In this document: one piece after another, positions 1 to 10,949 of the stretch
Position numbering within the stretch: the stretch's first letter is position 1
Layout of the letters: each line of letters opens with the position of its first letter
Assembly: GCF_014066305.1 (NCBI RefSeq)
Contig: NW_023501040.1
Location: forward strand, 310,001-374,000
DNA: 64,000 nt
Reading direction: 5' to 3'
From: Letharia columbiana
Taxonomy: Eukaryota; Ascomycota; Lecanoromycetes; Lecanorales; Parmeliaceae
Notes under the pieces: generated by a model
Databases searched by the model: none
Told to the model about the DNA's origin: nothing
The model's input: only the letters and a program-made list of their open reading frames with translations
Made by a program: the position numbers and the translations under genes

Positions 1-620
1 CTATTTATAAAGAAACTTAACTACGTAATTTACTTTAATATTAATAAAGATACTATTATTAAAAGAATATTAAACTTATTATATAAAGAAGTATTTTATT
101 ATTTTAATTTATTAATCTTAATAAAATCGTATTAAAACTCTTAACTTATAGCTCTTAAATAAAGATTATTTAATAAATATCTCGATATTATAATTAATTT
201 ATTAATAGTCTTTTACTTTAAAATTAATATATTAATAGTTAAGCTTAATAGATTTTTAAAGAAATATTTATTCTAAAATTAATTAATAGTTAGTTTAATA
301 TAGAGTTAAGTAGAAAAATCTCGATAATAATTCTATTTAATATAATTCGAATAGCGATAAATTCGAAAATTATTAAGATTTTATCGAAATGTGAAGTTCC
401 CAGCCACGTTTAAAGTTTTCAGTTATATTCTCAGCCACTCTCTCCGCTATAACCTATACGCATATCGACTATATTACTCTATTTCTATAGGGTTAAAGAT
501 ATTCCTTAGAAGAATTTAGAGATAAAATTTAATTATTCTTCTATATTATCGTTATTTACATTTTATTCTTTTTAATAAGTTATAAGCTCGAAAGCGAATA
601 GAGTAATATAAAATATTCTT
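1..620. other. Unassigned AT-rich DNA with one less-mutated patch
   Basis: No gene is recognisable here. From about 390 to 480 the sequence keeps CA and TG dinucleotides and includes two copies of CAGCCAC about 40 bases apart, so this patch has escaped most RIP. A similar pair (GTGGCTGG, the opposite orientation) lies at 63,303-63,330 in the GC-balanced edge, which may hint at a shared dispersed element but is too short to prove it. Confidence 0.4.
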
Positions 621-631
621 TATACTTTCTA

Positions 632-775
632 TTAGTATATATAAAAGAATAAGATAGAGCTAAGCTTAAAAATCTTGAATTTATATATATAGTTAATTAT
701 AAATTCGAATTTATTACGCTCTTTAATTAGATCGACTAAGTTAGCCCGATAGCTCTTCTACGCTTTCCTTATTAA
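632..775 (-). repeat. Fragment of TIR2 terminal repeat carrying the conserved short frame
   Basis: Read on the minus strand, this segment matches the inner half of the TIR2 terminal repeats at 52,910-53,085, 61,099-61,272 and 61,630-61,787. It keeps the same open frame with the core DLIKER, the block YKFKIFKL and the same closing YIY plus stop. The outer part of the repeat (the ACGAGTAAAGG end) is not present next to it, so this is a detached fragment. Confidence 0.6.
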
Positions 776-1324
776 AAATTTATATATAGAAGTTTTATAC
801 TTTAAAGTACTCAGTTTACGATATATATAGTTACTTTATAATTTCTTAAATTATAAAGCTCGCTTTACGCTTTCTAACGCTATAAAAATTATAAAGTTTA
901 ATCTACTATTAGTAAATTAAATAAATATTTAAATATAATAGTTAGAGTAGTTATATTAGACGCGTCTAGAATCGAATAATAATTCTTTTATCTATTTATA
1001 TAATTATTCTTCTTTTACTATTCTATTAATTCTATTAATTTCATTAATATAAATATAATCGTCTTCGATATCTCTCGCCTAAAGGTTACTTAACATTTTA
1101 GATATATATATCTCTATTACTCGCCTCTTAGAGCCTCTATTAACGCTCTTAGATTACTTCTTAGCGAATTCGCTAATACTAGTAATCGAGGCCGTAAGCG
1201 AGTTTAATAGCTATCTATTACTACTTATAAACGCATTAAAAAGCTCTTAAAGAGCCTAAACGAATATATTCTCCTCTATATACTTCTCTTAAGCTAGCGA
1301 TACTATTCTAGTTATTATTAAAGA

Positions 1325-1530
1325 TATATTATCGTTATATAACGATTCTATAACTACTTTAATAATCGATAAATAATCGATATATTATCGATGTATAATC
1401 GATACGAAATCTAATTTATACTCGTTAAAAGAATTATTCTAACTTATAATATTATATTCGTTATATAACGGTTACGTAACGATTATATAATAGTTATCGA
1501 ACGATTATAAAACGATTATAGAACGATTAT
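1325..1530 (+). repeat. Minisatellite block of ACGATTATA-like units
   Basis: Short degenerate units of about 10-12 bases built on ACGATTATA(AA) recur head to tail, interspersed with TCGATAATCGATA-like palindromic units near 1,365-1,405. Unit length drifts, so this is an imperfect array and not a clean satellite. Confidence 0.55.
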
Positions 1531-1738
1531 ACGATTCTTATAGAACTATAAATAATCTATATAATAACTAAAAATAAATTTTAATTTTAAAGTTCTTTAT
1601 AGGGCTGAAAATTCGCTTAGTATATATAGGCTTAAATATTAACGCTAGTAACTTAAAATTGGTTTTTTTTAAATTTTTACGAAATTTTCATATTAGAAGA
1701 TCTATTATATAATACTACTAGCCTATTCGAGACTTAGT

Positions 1739-1760
1739 AAAAAAAAAAAAAAAAAAAAAT
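1739..1760 (+). repeat. Poly-A tract
   Basis: An uninterrupted run of about 21 A residues sits immediately before the second minisatellite block. It could be a retroposition tail or simple slippage DNA; nothing beside it identifies a parent element. Confidence 0.7.
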
Positions 1761-1762
1761 TA

Positions 1763-1960
1763 TTATAACCATTATAAAACGATTATAGAACGATTGTAAA
1801 ACTATAACCGTAGTGGGTTCTAAGGGAAGAGGTCTTTAGTTTACGACGATTGTAAAACGGTTATAAAACGATTATAAAACGGTTGTAAATCGGTTCTAGA
1901 ACGGTTTTCAACTAGTATAGAATCGTTATAATACCGTTTCATAACCGTAATACGCTAGTT
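1763..1960 (+). repeat. Second minisatellite block of AACGGTTATAA-like units
   Basis: Units of about 11 bases (ACGGTTATAAA, ACGATTATAAA, CGGTTGTAAAT) are arrayed head to tail, then appear in the opposite sense as ATAACCGT near 1,935-1,955. This block retains TG and GG, so it looks less mutated than the related block at 1,325-1,530. Around 1,815-1,840 it is interrupted by a GC-richer stretch containing GTGGGTTC. Confidence 0.6.
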
Positions 1961-2354
1961 CTAAAACTTTATAAACGGATAGGACGATAATATCTTTTAA
2001 TTTAGCGATACCACCTTTTAAGATACGTCTTTCTTTCTTATCTATTAGATTCTAAATATTATTAAAAAGAAGCTTCTAAAAATATAATAATTATATTAAA
2101 CGCGTTTAAGATCGAATAATAATTCTTTTATCTATTTATATAATTATTCTTCTTTTACTATTCTACTAATTCTATTAATTCTATTAATATAAATATATTT
2201 ATTCTTAATACTCTCGTACTTAATTAAATAAGAGGAGAATCTATAATAGACGAATGTAAAGAATACTACGAAGAATATTACGAAGATAGTTATCAGTAAC
2301 AGTAATATAATAGATCTACTCTCTACGATCTTATATTAATCTACTTAGTTAGTA

Positions 2355-2900
2355 TAAGAGAAGTTAATATAGTAAGCGAATACGGAGAATACTACGAAGA
2401 AACTAAGCGATAATAAGACTCTTAGCATTAAGAATACGACTTAGCTCTCCAAGATCTCACGTTATATACTCTCTACAGTTTCATATTAAATTATTACTTA
2501 GTAAGCGAAGAATACTACTATAATTTAGCCTCTCTCTCTACTATATTAAGAAGTAAGAGGAGGAACTATAATAGGCAAATGCGGAGAATACTGCGGAGAA
2601 ACCAAGCGGCAATAAGGCTTTCAGCATCAAGAACACGGCTCAGCTCTCCAAGATTTCACATTATATGCTCTCTACGGTTTCATATCAAATTATTACTTAG
2701 TAAGCGGAGAACACTACTGCAATTTAGCCTGTTATCCCCACTGTATTAAGGAGTAAAAGAAGAAACTACAATAGACAAATGCGGAGAACACTGCGGAGAA
2801 TACTATGGAGAATACTGCGGAGAAATCAAGCGGCAATAAGGCTTTCAGCACTAAGAACACGGCTTAGCTCTCCAAGATCCCACGTTATATACTCTCCAAT
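2355..2900 (+). repeat. Tandem repeat of about 200 bp, three units with graded RIP damage
   Basis: Three related units start near 2,370, 2,575 and 2,773. Each contains GCGGAGAA-type motifs followed by TTAGCTCTCCAAGAT and, in the first two, ATTATTACTTAGTAAGC. The first unit has almost no CA or TG; the second and third keep many (for example AATGCGGAGAA, CACTGCGGAG, GGCTTTCAGCA). Translated forward, the units read as Asn/Thr/Ala-rich segments ending in SKI and then LSNAYLNELKSFDV near 2,890-2,940. A comparable LNELKLFDI segment appears inside the LTR element at 12,760-12,795, so this is probably a gag-like remnant of a related element. Confidence 0.55.
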
Positions 2901-3358
2901 GCATATTTAAACGAATTAAAATCATTCGATGTCTACAGCTATTTCATTATTCGAAAAATTTTACTACGATAGAAGATATTATAAGATTTACACCACTAAT
3001 TAGCACGTTATCTTTATTTCTTTTCGATATTTTAATACTTCTTATTATAAGAATATAGTCTTTCTCTATTTTTTATAGGTAATTATTACGAATTAATTCT
3101 TTATACTTAATATATCTTTCTAATTAAGCCTTAGCGCGCCTCTCTTCATATATATATATCTATATATTATATAGATTAAATTAATTTTATAGTAGTAAAA
3201 GTAGATTAAAAACGTATAGCAAGTAATTAGAGTTCGATTTAACTTAGGGCTAGGGCTAAAATTTCATTTAACTTAGAAAAATCCAACTTCATTTAACTTA
3301 GAAAAATGAAAAATCCAACTCCATGAATTTAATTCATAGGTCTTTACTTATTAGAATA

Positions 3359-5420
3359 TTAATTAATATTAATATACGATAATCTTATATCTATTCGATA
3401 ACCGCCGGAAGATAATATTTAAGAATTCTAGTATTATTATCTATACTACTACTATAAAACTATTATATAATTTATATTAAATGGTTATAATCTATTATAT
3501 AGACTTCATTTAATTCTTTCTATAGTGGAATCGTTCTATATAAGTCTCTTTTTTATATAAAGAGATTTTACTAGATAGCGTATTCCCCTCTAGTCTTTTA
3601 TACTCCCTTACTATTACTACTTATTTCTTTACTAAATCTTTAAAATTTATTCTTCTAATAATTTAAACGATATATAAAACACTATCAAACGGTCTTTAAG
3701 TCTTACTATTTATAATTATCTTATATTAGTTTTAATAGAGTAGAAAGTAAGATAAGAGGTTGTCGAGATCGTCTATCTTCTCTATCTTCCTTAAGTAATC
3801 TTACTATTATCTATTTAAGGAACATCTAATACTTCTAACGAAACATTTCTATAGATTTATAGAGTTTAAAAGTATTCGAAAGACTTTTATCTAATTTCTA
3901 GTGAAATTAGAGTATTTATATTCGATTATAAGCTTTATAAGAAGAATATATAGCTACTAGTATATTAAATCGATTAATCTCCTCTATATATCTATTATAG
4001 TAGAAAAAGATCTTCAAAATATCGAAATTCTTTTATTAGATGTTATTCTTATTCTCTTTAAAAGTAGATAAGATAATACGATTATTAATACTTATTCTTA
4101 TTAAAACACTTTCTCTTTTTAATAATAATATTATTAATCTCTCTAATATCGTAGATAGTAATAAGGGCTAAAATAAGATTATTATCTTATTAGACTATTA
4201 TAAGAATATCGTTCTAAACTACTATAGTAAGAGTATCATACAAGATATTCTTAGTAAATCGCTATTTCATCTCTATAAGTAATTCTAAAAGATCTATTTA
4301 ATTTAGCTTTATAGTTCTATATATAGTAATTCTTAAGATCTTTAACTTGCTAGTAAGCTTTAATTTAATAAAATAGTTATTTATAAAGAGGATGAAGTTA
4401 GAGGGTAATATATTAGTGGCTAATTTAAAGACTATAGCGCTTATATCTCCAAGACCTTTAACTTTAAGTCTATTCTCGAGGTCTTATTTAGATAAATACT
4501 ATATATAGTTATAGAGATAGCCCTTATTACCAATTGTAAAAACCTTATATTCCTTCTTAATTAGCTTATCTAGAGCGATAATAAAATAATAAGTACACCT
4601 TATCTTCTTAATTATATATTTATTAATTATATAGTAACTACTTGAAATGCGTAATTTCTTTTAATTACTTCGTATCTCATCGATAAATAAAAGTATCTTC
4701 TTATATTATATAGGCTTCACCTTAATATCTACTCTTTCTAATAATAAAAGAATCCTCTTCATTAGAATCTAAATAATAAATTATTCTCCGGAGAAGCACG
4801 TAGCGGTCCCGTATTATTTCGCTAATAAGAATCGAAGGCATCGAAGTAATATTATTAGTTCTCCAATAATCATAAATAGTAGAAAAGCGATAGATTCCCA
4901 TATAGATTGTAATAGCGATAAAGATTTTTAGCTCTAGAATACGGGTAGGTTTCTAGTGAGGATCTGAAGGACTCTGCCGAGAAGCATATAAATTTATACT
5001 CTTATAAAGTATATTCTAGATAGTAGTAGTTTATATAAGGCTAAATACTGAATATAAGAGGACTGTGAAGTTATTCGGAAAGTAACTAACGGGTGTACGA
5101 TACTCGATTTATAGTGGTTAATACTCAGGTAGTGTAGGTATACGTCGAAGAAGAATATCACGTTACTTAAGTTTTTCCTTCCTTACCTCGATCGTAGCCT
5201 CTTTTTTTGACGTTTCTGGGCCTTATATAGTTCGTTCTTATCAGGCTGAGGTAGGGTAGCAATTTTAGCCATATTAGACTGTATTTAATAAAATAGTAAG
5301 AAAGGATATAAAAAAGTCGCGTTCTTGAAAGACGCGATTTTTGAAGCTAAAATGTTGCCTCGGCTCGGCGGTTATCGGATAAGTATACCTTTATTATATT
5401 ACGATAGCCTATTTTTTTAA
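3359..5420 (-). mobile_element. Decayed piggyBac-like DNA transposon
   Basis: A transposase remnant on the minus strand is flanked by inverted repeats: 3,396-3,408 (CGATAACCGCCGG) and 5,366-5,378 (CGGCGGTTATCGG) are reverse complements apart from the end base. Just outside them lie TTAA tetranucleotides (3,359-3,372 has several; 5,417-5,420), the target site that piggyBac elements duplicate. The total of about 2.05 kb suits a single-gene element. Because TTAA is common in AT-rich DNA, the exact ends are uncertain. The element keeps more GC than its neighbours, which suggests fewer rounds of RIP or a later insertion. Confidence 0.75.
3472..5272 (-). pseudogene. piggyBac-family (DDE_Tnp_1_7) transposase remnant
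   Basis: Read from an ATG at 5,272 (start MAKIATLPQPDKNEL) to a stop at 3,472, the length equals about 600 codons, as expected for this cut-and-paste transposase family. Landmarks in order on the minus strand: an early region with TYMGIYRF-like residues and DYWRTNNI (about 4,860); GNKGYLYN (4,509-4,531), where the family has a DxGY first catalytic Asp; NNYF (about 4,375-4,390), where the family has DNxF; and DYNRYIEEINRFN (about 3,970-4,010), matching DYNxxMGGVDxxD. The tail near 3,540-3,640 resembles the Cys-rich C-terminus with most Cys codons lost. Two catalytic Asp codons have become Asn in TpG-to-TpA context. Many TAA/TAG codons interrupt the frame, so the gene is dead. Confidence 0.8.
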
Positions 5421-7036
5421 CTCGTAATTATCGATAAGAGAGCTATCGCAATTTAATTCTACTATAAAAAATCGAGTATTCTATCATCGTAATTATAGAG
5501 TCTTAAACTCAGTCTTATAGTAACAGTTATTAAGACGAGCGTTCTAATTTTAAGTCTCTAAATAAGTAGTATAAGAAGAATATCAATCCCCCTCTAAGGA
5601 GGAGATTCGTACGTCTATAATAATTATACTCCATATAATGCCATTAGAAATCAGCCTTCGTCATCAAATTATTCTTATTATTTGATACCTTTTATTAGAA
5701 TACTCTTATCGATATTATTCGAAGATCCTCGTATAAGCACTTCCCATTTTTATATAAGAATTCGAATCTTAAAGATAATATCTAATTGATATTAATAAGA
5801 CTCTTAAGAATTCTAACGAAGAGTAATAGAGCCTCTATCCCACTTCGATTACTTTATCGTTATACGATAGCGATTTCGAGGCTAGCGAGGATACACTTAA
5901 TTCCTCGAGTAATATCGAGCTATTTACCGCTCTCGCCCTTATCTATTCCTTTCGAAGCATCTTTAAACTCGTCATTATCGCCTCCTTCGCCTTCGTTCTC
6001 TTCTAAAATAGAAGATAATTATCGATTACGATTAGAAAGACTTATTAAAGTAATTTAATAATAACGTTAATATCTAAGAGCAATTCGTAGAGTTAGATAA
6101 ATAAATATAATACTATTATAAGTTAATTTAGTACTATAAAAAAAAGAATTAAAAATCTTATATACTCGTTAAAATCTAAAGTAAAGATCTTCTTCTAATT
6201 AAATCTATTAACTAGATATTATTTTTTTATCTTCTTATTAAATATTTATGTAGATAAATCTATTTAAGCTATCTTCTTAGATATAAAAAGTAATTATTAA
6301 GTATATAAGGAGGCTAAGTATTATATTTAACGTTTATATAAGATATAAAAAGATAAGATTCTTAAGTGGGCGCTATAGTAAATATAGCGATAAATTAAGA
6401 GTGTTATAGATCTAAAACGTTAGACGCTACGCTCGAAATTATTAATATTTATAAATATTAAAGCGAAGGTTTATAAGAAGTATAATTCTAAATAGCTAAA
6501 GAGTATATTTAGATTTAGAATTAAAGTAATAAATTTTAAAGCAATTATCGAAAATAGACTAAGATTTCTTAAATATAAATTCTCTACTATATCTATTTAT
6601 AGATCTATCGAAATTTATTATAAATATAATAATTAATTATTTTACTATTCAGATATCTTTCTATAGCTTATTATATATTTCTATTTAATAAAGCTATATC
6701 TTAAGAATTCGATTAATTTATTACTAATAAAGTATATATATAAATACCTTCTAGACCTATTTAACGCTCTCTATTAAAAAAATAAATTCGAATATTAATT
6801 ATTTGATTTCTATTTTAAATATATAATTATCTTATAACGTATAATATAAGAAATATCTGAAGATTAATATTAATTAGAATTTAAATATAATTATAAAAGA
6901 ATTTAATATTAATATAGACGAGAATTAGGTATTAGATATCGATAGCGATAAGAAGAATAATAAAATAATTTTTAATAGTGGAGAAGATAGTAATAGCGGT
7001 TAATAGTAATATATTGAAGACTTTAATAATTTATAT
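5421..7036. other. Unassigned RIP-mutated DNA
   Basis: No known domain could be read. Around 5,590-5,960 the sequence is less AT-biased and includes CCCCCTCTAAGGAGGAG near 5,585-5,602, which forms a short inverted repeat. A plus-strand open frame at 5,786-6,058 encodes a Ser/Pro-rich stretch and lacks similarity I can name. From 6,060 to 7,000 plus-strand reading gives a Lys/Tyr/Asn-rich product ending in an acidic segment (LDIDSDKKNN), which could be the C-terminal part of an unknown transposon protein. Confidence 0.35.
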
Positions 7037-7126
7037 ATAGCTTTATTACCTATAGCTTTACTATCTATAGCTTTATTATCTATAACTTTATTATCTATAA
7101 CTTTACTATCTATTACTTTATTTATA
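7037..7126 (+). repeat. 15-bp minisatellite, about six units
   Basis: The unit ATAGCTTTATTATCT repeats about six times head to tail with small changes (ATTACC, ACTATC, ATAACT). A 15-base period equals five codons, and the plus-strand reading is IALLS-like throughout, so the array may have been a pentapeptide repeat in a protein, following on from the acidic tail just upstream. Confidence 0.7.
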
Positions 7127-10100
7127 GTTTTAATTAATATATATTTATTTTCTAGCGTAATATTATATATTTTAATACTAATTTAAGACTTTATAGAAGG
7201 ATATAGTAAGATATTATATATAAAGAATACTATAGCTTTAGTCTATATAGAGTATAATTATATATACTAAAGACTTTAATAAATTATATTATCTATAAAT
7301 ACTATATTAAGCTATTTATAATTATAAATAACTTTAAAAAGTACTTTATTAACTTTAATATTAAATCTAATAATTAATTATTAAATAACTAATAGATTAT
7401 AGTTAAAAAATTATAAAACTTTATACTCATTTTTTAATCATTAATTGACCGCTAATTAATCGTTGGCTAACGATTATATATCTTAAATAATTATTAAATC
7501 GTTATATAACCGTTAATTAATAGATTTAGATCTACGCGAGAGGCCTAGATAGTATTATAATATTAGCCCCTTCGGCTATTATATAATATATCGCGTATTA
7601 TTAGAGCTAGTAATTACTAGCTACTATTAGTTACCTATTTTATATATATAAATATCCGTATATCTTATAAATAAATAATTAGTCTTTTAGTGACAATCAT
7701 TCAATTTCTAATATATCTGATACTTTATCCTACTTTTAATAGATAGAATAGCTTATTTTTAGATTTAAACTTCTTATAATATCGCTAATAAGAGTATTTT
7801 AATAATAACGAGTTAATAAAGTTAATTTTCGATTTTATATTTTTATAAAATTCGTAGAAGCTAGAGTAATTATTTTCTTATTTCTTAATATTCTTCTTAT
7901 TATAGTCGTTATAAAAGCTACTAGAATCCTTTAAATAACTTATATCTTATTAAAAATTCTCGGATTTCTTTACTTTATTAATTAAGATTTAATAAACTTA
8001 TTATTTTTATAATTAGAAAAATCGAATAATAGCGTTTTAATAGATTTCTTTAAATCGATATAGAATATAATTAAGTTAAAAAGATTAGCGAGAATTATAT
8101 AAGTTTTATTATTAATATTAACTCGAGCTAATAATAATCTAATACTATATTAATAAAATTAATAAAATTAATTATATATCTTCTTGAGAATAATATTAAT
8201 AAGTAGAATTATTACTTTAATAAGCTAGTTAATAATTCTATAATTAATTATATACTTAATAATTCTACTAATTAGAGAAAGCTAAAGATTACTACTATAT
8301 TTAATTAAAATTCTAAAAATTGGAATTTATAGATCGATTAGATATATCTCTTATTTAATTATATTAATTAAGATTATCTCTATAAGATAGATTTAATATA
8401 TAAAAAGTATTATTTATACTTATACTAATCTTTATTATTCTTAAAGCTTTTATTTATTATTAATTCTTTTTTATATTTATAGTTATAAGAAATTAATTAA
8501 ATATAATTTAAATAATAAATAAATTTATATTAGACTAAAATTTGATATTAAGATTATTCTAGATAATATTAAGCTAATTATATTTATTATTAAGCTTTAC
8601 TACTTTAGTAACTCTAATAATAATTATAGTATATTTATATAGCTTATAGTATCTTATTATATTATTAAGTATATATCGTTTCTTAATAATAATAGCTATT
8701 TCTAATATTTTAATAGATTTAAAATTCTTAAATAAAGTAGCGCTTTATTTATTAACGTTATTATTATAAATTAATAAACGCTTCTTATTATTAGTAAGCT
8801 AATATATATACTATTTAAGTACTTCGCATTAAAAATAAATCTATAAATTATTTTATAATAACTCTATATTCTTAACTCTTAAGATATTCTTAATTCTATT
8901 AATAAAGATAATAATATTCTAAAAATAGATTTATTTTTCGATATTACTCTATTAGAAGATCTATTATTATAGAAAGAATTAAAGAATTTAATATCGCTGC
9001 TAAGAAAGCGAGGTTCGTTATTTTTATTAATAATATTCTATTTTAATATTTCGAGATTTTCTAAATTTTCTAGCGAATTTAGCGGGCTAGAAGATTTTAG
9101 ATTTAGATAATTTCTTATATAGCGATTAATAATATTAATAATAATTATTTCTATATTAATAGCTTAAAAATCTATTTCGAATTCTTTATCTATTATTCTA
9201 CTATTATTATAATAACGAGAAATCTTATTAATAAAAATATTTAAGATTTCTAGCGAAAAATATTATAAATTCTTAAATTTAATAATAAGTTAAGAATTAC
9301 TACTTAGAGATTTAATAGATAAGATATCTATAGCTTAATCTAGAGAAGTATATTTTTCTATTTCTAGGTAAAGTATTACTAATAGAAGAGAAATTAAAAA
9401 AATAACGTTTCTAAATCGTAGATTCTTAAAAGAAATAAAGTGTTATTCTTAAGGAAGTATAATTAATAATTTAATTTTCTAATTAGGTTTATTAAAAAAG
9501 AGAACCGAGTAAAAAAGAATAAGATTATATTTATTATTTTTTTAATAATAATAATACTAGTCTAATAGATCTAAAGATATTCTTAATAAGATATTAAATA
9601 ACTCTTCGAGTAGTTCTATTAATAAGAAAGTTTACTTAATAATCGAAGATAATAAAATCTTATAATTATTAGATTTAAATAATCATATTATAAGAAGTTA
9701 ATTTAATAGATATATAGAAGCGAAAGATAAAGAAGTAAGAAGATTCCTTATTCTTATATTTAAAAAAGTATAAAATTCTTTACTTCTAATACTAAAGAAG
9801 TATAAGAATTTTCGATTTTAAATTAATTTAATATTAATAGAGAACTCTATTAATTTCTAATAGTAAGCTATTATATAATAGCTATTACTATATAAATATT
9901 ACTATTACTATTAAAATAATATAAGATTCTTAGAAATCTTATTTATAAGAAAGATATTTCTTAAGTAATAATAAAGATAATTCTTCTTTTACGAGATCTA
10001 GTTATCTAAATATATCTTAATATTAAGCTATTTCAAGCTATTAGCTACTAGCTTCTACTAAGTATATCTATTAAGTATAATTTATAATATAAAAGCGCTT

Positions 10101-10742
10101 TCTAAATTACGAAGATTAGATATATAAAAAAAATTAGCTTACTTAATATATTCTAATCTATTTTAATATTAAAGCTTATCTAAAGTTTAATTAACTACTT
10201 TATAATTCTTAATTTCAAATAAATAAATCTTAGCTTTATCGCTAACTTTAGATTATTAATTATCTTATAATAAGATTTTTATCTATTCTTCTTTAGGAAC
10301 TTTTATAAATTTAATATTAATTTAAATATTAAGAAATTCTTCGACTAACTCCGCGAGAATCTAAGTTTCTTAAATATTATTATAAATTATAACTTTATTA
10401 AATAGCTTTATTTTCTACTTAGTAGAAATTAAAAATTTTAATTTTAAATAACTAATAGATATTAAGATAGAGAATCTTAATAAGCTAGAAATAATTAACG
10501 ATTTTTTTAGATAAATTATCGCGAAATTAGACTTAATTACGATCTAGAAATAATTTTTATACTTTAATTTATCTTAAGCACGCTTTTAAGTCTTAATTTC
10601 TTCAAAACTTAAATAAGATTACTCGTTTTATTTCTAGTAAAAATATTAATTATTAAATAATTTATTATATAAATAAAAAGAGTAAGATTCGTCTAAGTAA
10701 TAGATTTAAATAAGAAATTATAATTAATAAATAGATTAATAT
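7127..10742. other. Unassigned RIP-mutated DNA, coding-like on the minus strand at 8,900-9,400
   Basis: From about 7,500 to 7,720 the sequence is less mutated, with GAGAGGCCTAG, CCCCTTCGGC and a TATATATATAAAT box, and resembles an LTR or promoter region, but no partner copy was found. From 8,900 to 9,400 the minus strand reads as a Ser/Asn/Glu-rich protein (SPLNSLENLENLEILK) if stops at former Gln codons are ignored. The rest gives no recognisable motif. Part of this stretch may belong to the minus-strand chromovirus to the right, which would then have been split by the LTR element at 10,743. Confidence 0.35.
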
Positions 10743-10905
10743 TATTACGAGCGTACTCTACTTAGCTCTTAGCCCTATGGCTAGCGAGCCTTAGCGGAGA
10801 CATCTCCTATCATATTATGTCTCCTACTCACATATATAGTTTAATAGCCTTATTATCCTATTCTATCTTATCTATACTAGTATCGCATCTATACTAGTCC
10901 TAACA
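10743..10905 (+). repeat. Left LTR (163 bp)
   Basis: Begins TATTACGAGCG and ends CTAGTCCTAACA. The first dinucleotide TA is likely a RIP-mutated TG, giving a standard TG...CA LTR. It contains the doubled motif ATACTAG(T)ATCGCATCTATACTAGT. This LTR retains more C/G than the right one, for example CCCTATGGCTAGCGAGCC. Confidence 0.85.
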
Positions 10906-10949
10906 TTATAATAAAGCTTCTTTATACCCCCCCGGCGAAGAAAATTAAT

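Larger units (their letters stand above)
951..2196. repeat. Pair of 106-bp direct repeats 1.14 kb apart (possible small LTR-type element)
   Basis: Positions 951-1,056 and 2,091-2,196 align without gaps at an offset of exactly 1,140 bases, with only a few differences that are mostly RIP-type transitions. Both begin near TTATATTARACGCG. The interior holds the two minisatellite blocks and a poly-A run and no recognisable protein domain. Short direct repeats around about 1 kb of noncoding DNA fit a terminal-repeat-in-miniature (TRIM) element, but I found no convincing target duplication, so an independent duplication remains possible. Confidence 0.4.

Noticed and set aside
1325..1960. CRISPR array
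   Set aside because: Unit length and spacing are irregular and there are no uniform spacers; CRISPR arrays are not expected in a fungal nuclear genome.
5311..5342. Hairpin GTCGCGTTC / GACGCGAT followed by T residues, resembling a bacterial terminator
   Set aside because: The context is a fungal piggyBac element; the hairpin lies upstream of the transposase start and is more likely part of the element's subterminal region.
5786..6058. Open frame of about 90 codons, Ser/Pro-rich
   Set aside because: No recognisable domain and no true promoter or terminator context; it starts within RIP-mutated DNA and was left as part of an unassigned stretch.
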